In this document: piece after piece, positions 1 to 7,537 of the stretch | How the letters are laid out: every line of letters starts with the position of its first letter | Numbering within the stretch: the stretch's first letter is position 1 | Source: Actinacidiphila bryophytorum | GTDB lineage: Bacteria; Actinomycetota; Actinomycetes; Streptomycetales; Streptomycetaceae | Assembly: GCF_016916835.1 (NCBI RefSeq) | Contig: NZ_JAFFIX010000019.1 | Coordinates: forward strand, 62,001 to 126,000 | Length of the DNA: 64,000 nt | Direction: 5' to 3' | Notes under the pieces: model-generated | Seen by the model: only the letters and a program-made list of their open reading frames with translations | The model's database searches: none | What the model was told of the DNA's origin: nothing | Translations under genes and position numbers: made by a program

Positions 1-27
1 CCTGAAAAACGCTCGCCCTCTGCGGAA
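1..27. repeat. Tail of dispersed palindromic element
   Basis: The first bases, CCTGAAAAACGCTCGCC, match the 3' extension that follows the GCGCCCC arm of the dispersed element seen complete near 4714-4840, 34389-34516 and 59360-59525. The rest of this copy lies outside the window. It probably separates the acyl-CoA ligase gene from whatever lies to its left. Confidence 0.6.
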
Positions 28-81
28 GAGAAGCCCCCCGCAAGGGGAACCCTCAACCCTCATGTTTCTAGGAGCCGCCGC

Positions 82-1974
82 ATGGCACGACCTCAAGGAA
101 CGCCGCCCGCCCAGGGCGTACCGCAACTGACCGCCGAAGGCGGAAGGGTGAGGCAGGCGGCCGTCCCGCCGATAGTCGACCCGCCGAAGCGGGGCAGCCT
201 GGCCGACATACCGTTCACGAACGCAGCCGAGGCACCCTCGGACGTGGTCATGAGCCGCAAGGGTGCGGACGGGCGGTGGCGGGACGTGACGGCGGCGGAG
301 TTCAGGGACGAGGTCCTGGCCGTGGCCAAGGGGCTCGTCGCGGCCGGGCTGCGCCCGGGGGACCGGCTGGCGGTGATGGCGCGGACGTCGTACGCGTGGA
401 CGCTGCTGGACTTCGCGGGCTGGGCCGCGGGCCTGATCACGGTGCCGATCTACCCGACCTCGTCGGCGTCCCAGTGCGAGTGGATCCTCGCGGACTCGGG
501 CGCGACCGCGTGCGTCGTGGAGAACGTGGCGCAGGCCAGGATGGTCAGCGCGGTGCGTACGAGTCTGCCGGAGCTGCGGGAGCTGTGGCAGCTCGACACC
601 GGGGCGGTGGCGCAGCTGGCGGCGGACGGCCGTACGCTGCCCGACGCGCTGGTCACGTCGAGGCGGCAGTCGATGGCGCCGGAGACGGTCGCGACGCTGA
701 TCTACACCTCGGGCACGACGGGCCGCCCGAAGGGCTGCATCCTCACCCACGGCAACTTCTTCGCCGAGGTCGACAACGCCACCGAGCTGCTGCACCCGGT
801 CTTCAGGTCGGTGAGCACCGAGCCGGCCTCGACGCTGCTCTTCCTGCCGCTGTCGCACGTCTTCGGGCGGATGGTCGCCGTGGGCTGCCTGCGGGCGCGG
901 GTGCGGCTCGGGCACGCGCCGAGCATCGCCACCGAGGACCTGCTGGCGGATCTGGCCGGTTTCCAGCCCACTTTCCTGCTGGCGATCCCGTACGTGCTGG
1001 AGAAGGTGTACAACACCGGCCGCGCGACCGCGGAGAAGATCGGCCGGGCGGCGTCCTTCGACCGGGCGGCCCGGATCGCGCAGGCGTACGGCACCGCGGC
1101 GGTCGCCCGGCAGACCGGTACGGGGCCTGGCCCGGGGCTGGGGCTGCGGCTGGCGCGGGCGCTGTACGACCCGCTGGTCTACCGGCGGATCAGGGCCGCG
1201 CTCGGCGGCAAGGTGCGGTACGCGATCTGCGGCGGCTCGCCGCTGGGCAGCCGGCTGGCCGCCTTCTACGCGGGCGCCGGTGTGCTGGTCTTCGAGGGCT
1301 ACGGCCTCACCGAGACCACCGCGGCGGCCACGGTGACCCCGCCGCTGAGCCCGCGGCTGGGCACGGTGGGCTGGCCGCTGCCCGGCACGGCGGTGCGGAT
1401 CGCCGAGGACGGCGAGGTGCTGCTGCGCGGCGGCCAGGTCTTCGCCGGGTACTGGAACGACGAGGGCGCCTTCCCCGCCGTTGAGGGCTGGTTCCCGACC
1501 GGCGACATCGGCGAGCTGGACGCGGAGGGCTATCTGACGATCACCGGCCGCAAGAAGGAGATCATCATCACCGCGGGCGGCAAGAACGTGGCCCCGGCGC
1601 CGCTGGAGGACCGGCTGCGGGCGCATCCGCTGGTCGGCCAGTGCATGGTCGTCGGCGACAACCGCCCGTATGTGACCGCCCTGGTCACGCTGGAGCCCGA
1701 CGGCCTGGCGCACTGGCGGCGGATGCGGCACAAGGAGGCGCTGGCGCCGAAGGAGCTGGTGGAGGACGAGGAGCTGCTGGCCGAGCTGCAGAAGGCGGTG
1801 GACGACGCGAACGCGTCGGTGTCGCAGGCCGAGTCGATCCGCCGCTTCCGGGTGCTGGCGGCGGACTTCACCGAGGAGGCCGGCCATCTGACCCCGTCGA
1901 TGAAGCTCAGGCGGGCCGCCGTGGCCAGGGACTTCGCCGCCGACATCGAGGAGCTGTACCGCAGGAAGCGGTGA
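82..1974 (+). CDS. Long-chain fatty acid--CoA ligase (FadD15-type AMP-binding enzyme)
   Basis: This 630-residue cytosolic enzyme should activate fatty acids with ATP to acyl-adenylate and then to acyl-CoA for lipid metabolism. The adenylate-forming family signature is clear: the phosphate loop TLIYTSGTTGRPKG near residue 208, the LFLPLSHVFGR core, the GYGLTETT motif near residue 410, and the C-terminal hinge and lysine region GRKKEIIITAGGKNVAP near residue 490. Length is normal for the bacterial long-chain acyl-CoA synthetase group. The ATG at 82 follows TAGGAG with good spacing. The N-terminal 30 residues are a poorly structured extension. The gene is monocistronic and ends at a strong hairpin shared with the convergent cold-shock gene. 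Exact chain-length preference cannot be read from sequence. Confidence 0.9.
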   Translation: MARPQGTPPAQGVPQLTAEGGRVRQAAVPPIVDPPKRGSLADIPFTNAAEAPSDVVMSRKGADGRWRDVTAAEFRDEVLAVAKGLVAAGLRPGDRLAVMARTSYAWTLLDFAGWAAGLITVPIYPTSSASQCEWILADSGATACVVENVAQARMVSAVRTSLPELRELWQLDTGAVAQLAADGRTLPDALVTSRRQSMAPETVATLIYTSGTTGRPKGCILTHGNFFAEVDNATELLHPVFRSVSTEPASTLLFLPLSHVFGRMVAVGCLRARVRLGHAPSIATEDLLADLAGFQPTFLLAIPYVLEKVYNTGRATAEKIGRAASFDRAARIAQAYGTAAVARQTGTGPGPGLGLRLARALYDPLVYRRIRAALGGKVRYAICGGSPLGSRLAAFYAGAGVLVFEGYGLTETTAAATVTPPLSPRLGTVGWPLPGTAVRIAEDGEVLLRGGQVFAGYWNDEGAFPAVEGWFPTGDIGELDAEGYLTITGRKKEIIITAGGKNVAPAPLEDRLRAHPLVGQCMVVGDNRPYVTALVTLEPDGLAHWRRMRHKEALAPKELVEDEELLAELQKAVDDANASVSQAESIRRFRVLAADFTEEAGHLTPSMKLRRAAVARDFAADIEELYRRKR

Positions 1975-1998
1975 GCGGCAGGTGGTGGAGCAGAAGGC

Positions 1999-2030
1999 AG
2001 GGGCCGCCTCACCGGAGTGAGGCGGCCCCT
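1999..2030. terminator. Bidirectional hairpin terminator
   Basis: A perfect 14-bp inverted repeat, AGGGGCCGCCTCAC / GTGAGGCGGCCCCT with a 4-base loop, lies between two convergent genes. It can serve both the acyl-CoA ligase and the cold-shock gene. Confidence 0.8.
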
Positions 2031-2080
2031 TGGTACTGCAGGTTCTGGGCGCGATGCGCCGTCGGCCGGACTAGTGAGGA

Positions 2081-2284
2081 CTAGTTCGGGGTGACGTTCT
2101 CCGCCTGCGGACCCTTCGGGCCCTGCGTGACGTCGAAGGTCACCGGCTGGTTCTCCTCGAGGGAGCGGAAGCCGGAGGCGTTGATCGCGGAGTAGTGGAC
2201 GAAGACATCCGGGCCGCCGCCGTCCTGGGCGATGAAGCCGAAGCCCTTTTCAGCGTTGAACCACTTCACGGTTCCGGTAGCCAT
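2081..2284 (-). CDS. Cold-shock domain protein (CspA family)
   Basis: A 67-residue single OB-fold RNA/ssDNA-binding protein, the usual length for the family. It carries the RNP1 motif KGFGFI and the RNP2 motif VFVHYS, and begins MATGTVKWFNAEKGFGFI. It would act as an RNA chaperone in the cytosol. The ATG follows AAGGAGG at ideal spacing. The leader upstream (2285-2430) is lower in GC than its surroundings and contains a perfect hairpin, as is common for cold-shock mRNAs. Streptomyces carry several paralogues, so the particular member cannot be assigned. Confidence 0.95.
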   Translation of the reverse strand: MATGTVKWFNAEKGFGFIAQDGGGPDVFVHYSAINASGFRSLEENQPVTFDVTQGPKGPQAENVTPN

Positions 2285-2425
2285 AAAGCCCTCCTTGGGC
2301 CCAAAGGGTTGCCCTGCTCCAGAACCTGCAACTGCGAAGTCTGAAAACTACAAAAGCCTGCGGGTTACATGCTCCGCAGGCTCTGTACTGCAAGGGAAAC
2401 CAAACTGCAACTTGCGATGAGCCTA
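2285..2425 (-). promoter_or_regulatory. Structured 5' leader of the cold-shock gene
   Basis: The leader is relatively AT-rich. It holds a 9-bp stem, AGCCTGCGG at 2355-2363 and CCGCAGGCT at 2374-2382, and a second weaker GGGCCCAAAGGG element beside the ribosome-binding site. A possible -10 (TAGGCT on the minus strand) lies at 2419-2424, but no good -35 is visible. A structured leader could modulate translation with temperature; that is inference from the family. Confidence 0.4.
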
Positions 2426-2550
2426 GCACGGTGGGTCTCGGCCGGGGAAGGGTCCCAAGATCCGTTTTTGGGGGTCGCCCGGGTGTCCGAAAGGTGACGC
2501 CCGGGGGGCCGTGCACGGGTGGCGCAGACACCAGGAGTAGCGTCCACCAG

Positions 2551-3411
2551 GTGGACACTTCTGCGCGTACCGACGGCGGCGGCCCGACCCGGCCCAGGGT
2601 CGGCCACATCCAGTTCCTCAACTGCGTCCCGCTCTACTGGGGCCTGGCCAGAACCGGAACGCTGCTCGACATCCAGCTCACCAAGGACACCCCGGAGAAG
2701 CTGAGCAAGCAGCTCATAGACGGTGACCTGGACATCGGTCCCGTCACCCTCATGGAGTACCTGCGGCACGCCGACGAACTGGTCGCACTGCCCGACATCG
2801 CGGTCGGCTGCGACGGCCCCGTCATGTCGTGCGTGATCGTCAGCCAGCTGCCGCTCGACCGGCTCGACGGCGAGCGGGTCGCCCTGGGCTCCACCAGCCG
2901 TACGTCGGTACGCCTCGCCGAACTGCTGCTCACGGAGCGTTACGGGGTCGCGCCCGACTACTTCCGCTGCCCGCCCGACCTGGCGCTGATGATGCAGGAG
3001 GCGCAGGCCGCCGTCCTCATCGGCGACGCCGCGCTGCGCGCCTCGCTGCACGACGCCCCCCGGCTGGGCCTTGCGGTGCACGATCTCGGCCAGATGTGGA
3101 AGGACTGGACGGGGCTCCCCTTCGTCTTCGCGATCTGGGCGGTGCGCCGCGACTACCTGGCCGCGCACCCCGAGGCCGTGCACGACGTGCACCGCGCCTT
3201 CCTGGCCTCGCGCGACCTGTCGCTGGAGGAGGTCGAGAAGATCGCCGAGCAGGCCGCGCACTGGGAGGCCTTCGACGCCGACCTGCTGCGCCGCTACTTC
3301 ACGACCCTGGACTTCTCGCTCGGGGCAGAGCAGTTGGCGGGCCTGCACGAGTTCGCCCGCCGGGTCGGCTTCCCGCCCGAGGCCCGGGTCGACCTCCTCC
3401 CACCGGCCTGA
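2551..3411 (+). CDS. mqnA: Chorismate dehydratase MqnA (futalosine menaquinone pathway)
   Basis: MqnA converts chorismate to 3-[(1-carboxyvinyl)oxy]benzoate, the first step of the futalosine route to menaquinone. The 286-residue protein has the solute-binding-like MqnA/MqnD fold, with the diagnostic N-terminus RVGHIQFLNCVPLYWGL and the segment DIGPVTLMEYLRH. The GTG at 2551 is preferred over an upstream in-frame GTG (2431) because AGGAG precedes it and the family begins just before RVGHIQF. It is followed by mqnC after about 75 bases, so the two probably share a transcript. No mqnB or mqnD lies in the window. Confidence 0.9.
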   Translation: MDTSARTDGGGPTRPRVGHIQFLNCVPLYWGLARTGTLLDIQLTKDTPEKLSKQLIDGDLDIGPVTLMEYLRHADELVALPDIAVGCDGPVMSCVIVSQLPLDRLDGERVALGSTSRTSVRLAELLLTERYGVAPDYFRCPPDLALMMQEAQAAVLIGDAALRASLHDAPRLGLAVHDLGQMWKDWTGLPFVFAIWAVRRDYLAAHPEAVHDVHRAFLASRDLSLEEVEKIAEQAAHWEAFDADLLRRYFTTLDFSLGAEQLAGLHEFARRVGFPPEARVDLLPPA

Positions 3412-3486
3412 CCCCGCGGTCGGCGTACGCTGGCCTGGTCCGTGGTCACGCCCCTCGTCATGCCCCGTCCGGAAGGGACCTCCCTG

Positions 3487-4677
3487 GTGAGCGACATCGC
3501 AGCCGTCCTCGAACGCGCCGCCGACGGCGGCCGCATCACCCCGGAAGAGGCCCTCGACCTCTACCGCGACGCCCCGCTGCACGCGCTGGGGGCCGCGGCG
3601 GACGCCGTACGCCGCCGCCGGTACGCCGGGACCGAGCACATCGCGACGTACATCATCGAGCGGAACATCAACTACACGAACGTGTGCGTCACCGCGTGCA
3701 AGTTCTGCGCCTTCTACGCGGCTCCCAAGGACGCGGAGAAGGGCTGGAGCCGCGGCCTGGACGACATCCTGCGCCGGTGCGCGGAGACCGTCGAACTCGG
3801 CGGCACCCAGATCATGTTCCAGGGCGGCCACCACCCCGACTACGGCGTCGAGTACTACGAGGAGCACTTCGCCGCGATCAAGCGGGAGTTCCCGCAGCTG
3901 GTGATCCACTCGCTGGGCGCGTCCGAGGTCGAGCACATGGCGCGGATCTCCGGGGTCAGCGCGGAGGAGGCCATCCGCCGTATCCACGCGGCCGGCCTGG
4001 ACTCCTTCGCAGGCGCCGGGGCCGAACTCCTGCCGGAGCGGCCCCGCAAGGCCATCGCGCCGCTCAAGGAGTCGGGCGAGCGGTGGCTGGAGATCATGGA
4101 GACCGCGCACGGGCTGGGCGTCGAGTCGACATCGACCATGCTGATGGGCACGGGCGAGACCAACGCCGAGCGCATCGAGCACCTGCGGATGATCCGCGAC
4201 GTCCAGGACCGCACGGGCGGCTTCCGGGCGTTCATCCCGTACACGTACCAGCCGGAGAACAACCACCTCAAGGGCCAGACGCAGGCCACGCTGTTCGAGT
4301 ACCTGCGGATGATCGCGATCGCCCGGCTCTTCCTCGACAACGTCGCCCACATCCAGGGCTCGTGGCTCACCACGGGCAAGGAGGTGGGGCAGTTGTCGCT
4401 GCACTACGGGGCGGACGACCTCGGCTCGGTGATGCTGGAGGAGAACGTCGTCTCGTCGGCCGGGGCCAAGCACCGCTCCAACCGGATGGAGCTGATCCAT
4501 CTCATCCGGGCGGCCGGCCGCGTGCCGGCGCAGCGCGCGACGACCTACGAGCACCTCGTCGTCCACGACGACCCGGCCGACGACCCCGTGGACGACCACG
4601 TGGTCTCCCACCTCTCCAGCACCGCCATCCCGGGCGGCACCGCCCACCCCGAACTCAAGCTCCTGGCCGACCGCTGA
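3487..4677 (+). CDS. mqnC: Cyclic dehypoxanthinyl futalosine synthase MqnC (radical SAM)
   Basis: MqnC cyclises dehypoxanthinyl futalosine by radical chemistry. The iron-sulfur motif CxxxCxxC is present as CVTACKFCAFY, and further conserved blocks are GGTQIMFQGGHHPD and PYTYQPENNHLKGQ. The 396-residue length from the GTG at 3487 fits the family; an in-frame ATG/GTG 45 bases upstream is possible but has no better ribosome-binding site (GGAAGG precedes 3487). It lies just downstream of mqnA and upstream of menG, a tight menaquinone neighbourhood. The adjacent histidines and the GGH motif separate it from MqnE. Confidence 0.93.
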   Translation: MSDIAAVLERAADGGRITPEEALDLYRDAPLHALGAAADAVRRRRYAGTEHIATYIIERNINYTNVCVTACKFCAFYAAPKDAEKGWSRGLDDILRRCAETVELGGTQIMFQGGHHPDYGVEYYEEHFAAIKREFPQLVIHSLGASEVEHMARISGVSAEEAIRRIHAAGLDSFAGAGAELLPERPRKAIAPLKESGERWLEIMETAHGLGVESTSTMLMGTGETNAERIEHLRMIRDVQDRTGGFRAFIPYTYQPENNHLKGQTQATLFEYLRMIAIARLFLDNVAHIQGSWLTTGKEVGQLSLHYGADDLGSVMLEENVVSSAGAKHRSNRMELIHLIRAAGRVPAQRATTYEHLVVHDDPADDPVDDHVVSHLSSTAIPGGTAHPELKLLADR

Positions 4678-4713
4678 CCCCTGCCTGCCCCTTGTGCAAG
4701 GGGGCAACCACCA

Positions 4714-4870
4714 GGGGCGCGGGGAACTGCGCGCGCAACCACCCACCGGCCGGTGGTCCGGCTCCGACAGGAACAGCCCCTTTCGGACGGTGACGACCCG
4801 CGCGCGCGGTGGGGGCTGGGCGCGCAGTTCCCCGCGCCCCTGAAAACGCTCACCCTGCGCAAGGGGGATG
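4714..4870. repeat. Dispersed palindromic intergenic element (complete copy)
   Basis: The outer arms are GGGGCGCGGGGAACTGCGCG at 4714 and its near-complement CGCGCAGTTCCCCGCGCCCC ending at 4840. They enclose about 90 bases containing an ACCACCGG-type inner palindrome and the conserved string CCGACAGGAACAGCCCC. The copy continues with TGAAAACGCTCACCCTGCGCAAGG. The same architecture recurs at 34 kb and 59.4 kb. It sits between mqnC and menG and could form a long transcript hairpin. Confidence 0.8.
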
Positions 4871-4920
4871 CGCATCGCCCGAACGCGGGGGCGCCCCCAC
4901 GGGGGCGTAAGGTCGGGAGG

Positions 4921-5628
4921 GTGACACGTGCATCCCTGGAGAAGCAGCCGCAGGCAGTGGCCGCGATGTTCGACGACGTCGCCGCCAAGTACGACCTGAC
5001 CAACGACGTGCTGTCGCTGGGGCAGACCCGGCTGTGGCGGCGGGCCGTCGCGCAGGCGCTGGAGGTGGCGCCGGGGGAGCGGGTGCTCGACCTGGGCGCG
5101 GGGACCGCCACGTCCTCGCTGCCCTTCGCCGCGGCGGGCGCCGCGGTCGTCCCGTGCGACTTCTCCCTCGGCATGCTCCGCGAGGGCAAGAAGCGGCACC
5201 CGGAGCTGCCGCTGACGGCCGGCGACGCGACCCGGCTGCCCTTCGCCGACGGCGCCTTCGACGCCGTCACCATCTCCTTCGCGCTGCGCAATGTGCACGA
5301 CACCGACGCGGCGCTGCGCGAGATGCTGCGGGTGGTCAGGCCCGGCGGGCGGCTGGTGATCTGCGAGTTCAGCCACCCCACCTTCGCCCCCTTCCGCACG
5401 GTCTACACCGAGTACCTGATGCGCGCGCTGCCGCCGGTCGCCAAGTCGGTGAGCAGCAACCCGGACGCGTACGTCTACCTGGCCGAGTCCATCCGCGAGT
5501 GGCCCGACCAGCGTGCCCTGGCCGGGCGGCTGCGCGGCGCCGGCTGGTCCTCGGTGGCCTGGCGGAACCTGACCGGCGGGATCGTGGCGCTGCACCGGGC
5601 GAAGAAGGCGGCCGCCGACGGCAGTTGA
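4921..5628 (+). CDS. menG: Demethylmenaquinone methyltransferase MenG/UbiE
   Basis: MenG adds the final C-methyl group of menaquinone using S-adenosylmethionine. The protein has the class I SAM-binding motif VLDLGAGTATSS and the UbiE signatures MFDDVAAKYDLTNDVLSLGQ and RPGGRLVICEFSHPT. From the GTG at 4921 it is 235 residues, typical for actinobacteria; an upstream ATG would add 56 residues encoded by the dispersed repeat and is rejected. GGGAGG abuts the GTG, tighter than usual. It continues the menaquinone theme of mqnA and mqnC. Confidence 0.92.
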   Translation: MTRASLEKQPQAVAAMFDDVAAKYDLTNDVLSLGQTRLWRRAVAQALEVAPGERVLDLGAGTATSSLPFAAAGAAVVPCDFSLGMLREGKKRHPELPLTAGDATRLPFADGAFDAVTISFALRNVHDTDAALREMLRVVRPGGRLVICEFSHPTFAPFRTVYTEYLMRALPPVAKSVSSNPDAYVYLAESIREWPDQRALAGRLRGAGWSSVAWRNLTGGIVALHRAKKAAADGS

Positions 5629-5732
5629 GCCGTGGTGGACTGCGGTATTCCGGTGCGGCGGAGGGGAACTGCCCCCTAGTCTGCGGTGTCTGTGCTGGGG
5701 AGTCCCGATCCCCCCGACTCCCGGAGTGGCCC

Positions 5733-7421
5733 ATGTCGTTCTGTCCCGCGTGCGGGAATCCGGTGTCCGACCCCGCCGCGCGCTTCTGCGCGAAGTGCGG
5801 CCGGGAGCTTCCCGCCGCGCCCCCGCCGCCCGCGGCGCCGCCGACTCCCACCTATGCGGCCCCGCCGCCTCCCGTCCCGCCGCCCGCCTACGCGCCCACG
5901 GCGACGTATCCCGGCGCGGGACCGGCGTATCCGCCGCCAGCGCCTCCCGCGCCCGCCCCCTCGCGGCCCTCGCCCGCCGCGCAGTTCGTGCGGCGGGTCT
6001 TCGCGGGCCGCTGGGACGGGGCGCTGCTGGCTGCGGTGGTGCCCGCGCTGGTGCTGCTGGTGCTGGCGGGCGTTCTGGGGACGTGGTCGCAGCACGCCTT
6101 CCGCGGTTCGGCGGTCAGCTGGTTCAAGCGCAGCCGTATCGCGCTGACGCTGGCCGTGCAGGGCCTGGGCGGCCATGTGAGCGTCGACGCCCGCGACACG
6201 GCGTTCGGCTCGGGCGGCTCGGACTGCTCGGACTACTACGGCGACGACTCCGACTACGGCGACGACTCCGACTTCTACGACGGCACCGACTACAGCGACG
6301 CCTGCTCGTCCGACGCGGGTTCCGCGTCGCTGTCGGTGCTGCCGCTGACCTTCACCCTGCTGTGGGTGCTCGCCCTGGTCCTGGTGCTGCGCCAGGTGCG
6401 CCGCCGCCCCGGCGGGGCAGGACCCGAGGCGGCGGTGCGGGTCGCGCTGCTCGGCGCGGCGGCGGCGACCGTGCTGGCCTTCGTGGCGCAGCCGAGCATC
6501 GAGGGCAGGACGCTGCACAGCGGCCCCTTCCGGGTGCTGCTGTGGTCGTTCGTGATCAGCCTGGTGACGGCGCTTGCCGTGCTCCACGGCCCCGCCTTGC
6601 GGGCGCGTTTCGCCGCCGCCTGGCGGGTGGTCGGCGCCGCGTCGGTGGCGCTGCTGGTGACGGTGCTGTTCGCGAGCGCCGTCGTCCTCGTCATCGCCCT
6701 GGCCAACATGGACAACGGCGTCAACGGCAACGCCCTGGTCGTCCTCGGTGTCGTCCTGCCCAACCTGGGCCTGTCCGCGCTCGCGCTGGGCTGGGGCGCA
6801 CCCTTGCGCTTCCACGAGACCAGTGCCAGTGGGCGCGACTACCATCACCAGCCCTTCGGCCTGTCGCAGTTGGGCCACATCTGGCACGGCTGGTCGACGG
6901 TGCTCGCGCTGCTCGGCGGGCTGCTGTGCGCGCTGGCGATCGGGGTGATCGCGAGCGCCCGCAGCAGGGAGCGGGCCGAACAGTTCGCGGTGGCGGGCGT
7001 CTTCACGGTGATGTTCGCCGCCCTGGTCACCGTCGGCGGCATCGCCAGCGGGGGCAGCAGTGTCGCGGGCGCCGTCGGGGGCGACTTCGGGTCCGCCGGT
7101 TCTTCCGTGGGCTCGGCGATGCCGGAGTCGCTGCTGTTCGCGGCGCTGTGGTCCGCGGGCGGCGTGCTGCTCGCGCCGTACGTCCGCCGCGCCCTGGGCA
7201 TGGCACCGCCAGGGGCGGCCGGTACGGTCCCGCCGCAGCCGTCGCCGTACGGGTACGCGCCCCCGTCCGCGTACCCGTATCCGGCGCCGTCCCCGTACGT
7301 GCCGCAGCAGGCGCCGCCGCAGCAGCAGGAGGTGCACGACCTGGGCGTCGTCCAGCCGGACCGGCTCGCCAAGGACGACGACAGGACCCGGCGCGAAGAG
7401 GGCGGCGGGCGCCACCTGTAG
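5733..7421 (+). CDS. Zinc-ribbon, proline-rich, multi-pass membrane protein of unknown function
   Basis: I do not recognise a specific function. Residues 1-30 form a zinc ribbon with two CxxC pairs (CPACG and CAKCG). Residues 31-85 are a proline/alanine-rich linker. The body is a chain of about eight hydrophobic segments, interrupted near residues 165-200 by a very acidic Asp/Ser/Tyr-rich loop (repeats like DYGDDSD). The C-terminal 60 residues are again rich in Pro, Tyr and Gln. GGAG lies 8 bases before the ATG, and a TAGTCT -10-like hexamer is at 5677-5682. This layout resembles actinobacterial zinc-ribbon membrane proteins thought to sense or scaffold at the membrane; that is inference. It sits between menG and the MenJ-like gene. 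Confidence 0.75.
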   Translation: MSFCPACGNPVSDPAARFCAKCGRELPAAPPPPAAPPTPTYAAPPPPVPPPAYAPTATYPGAGPAYPPPAPPAPAPSRPSPAAQFVRRVFAGRWDGALLAAVVPALVLLVLAGVLGTWSQHAFRGSAVSWFKRSRIALTLAVQGLGGHVSVDARDTAFGSGGSDCSDYYGDDSDYGDDSDFYDGTDYSDACSSDAGSASLSVLPLTFTLLWVLALVLVLRQVRRRPGGAGPEAAVRVALLGAAAATVLAFVAQPSIEGRTLHSGPFRVLLWSFVISLVTALAVLHGPALRARFAAAWRVVGAASVALLVTVLFASAVVLVIALANMDNGVNGNALVVLGVVLPNLGLSALALGWGAPLRFHETSASGRDYHHQPFGLSQLGHIWHGWSTVLALLGGLLCALAIGVIASARSRERAEQFAVAGVFTVMFAALVTVGGIASGGSSVAGAVGGDFGSAGSSVGSAMPESLLFAALWSAGGVLLAPYVRRALGMAPPGAAGTVPPQPSPYGYAPPSAYPYPAPSPYVPQQAPPQQQEVHDLGVVQPDRLAKDDDRTRREEGGGRHL

Positions 7422-7465
7422 GACGCGCGGACGCCCCGCCGGAGCCGGGCGGCCGGGGCTGCTCA

Positions 7466-7499
7466 TAGACTCTTGGGCAGCCCGGGCCGCGGCCCGGGC
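7466..7499 (+). promoter_or_regulatory. Promoter-like hexamer followed by 20-bp GC palindrome
   Basis: A TAGACT hexamer (7466-7471) resembles a streptomycete -10. About 8 bases after it lies the perfect palindrome GCCCGGGCCGCGGCCCGGGC (7480-7499), placed where transcription would start for the downstream reductase gene. It could be an operator or a terminator stem for the upstream gene. No convincing -35 was found. Confidence 0.4.
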
Positions 7500-7537
7500 A
7501 CCGGATAGCCGTCCTCGCCCCGAACGGGAGTGCCACC

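Noticed and set aside
4753..4920. An upstream ATG extending menG by 56 codons
   Set aside because: The extension is encoded by the dispersed palindromic element, and the family N-terminus begins right at the GTG at 4921.
2365..5595. A 1076-codon open frame antisense to mqnA, mqnC and menG
   Set aside because: It has no recognisable domain, a composition dominated by Arg/Gly/Val/Leu, and covers three clear genes on the other strand. Such frames are expected in very GC-rich DNA.
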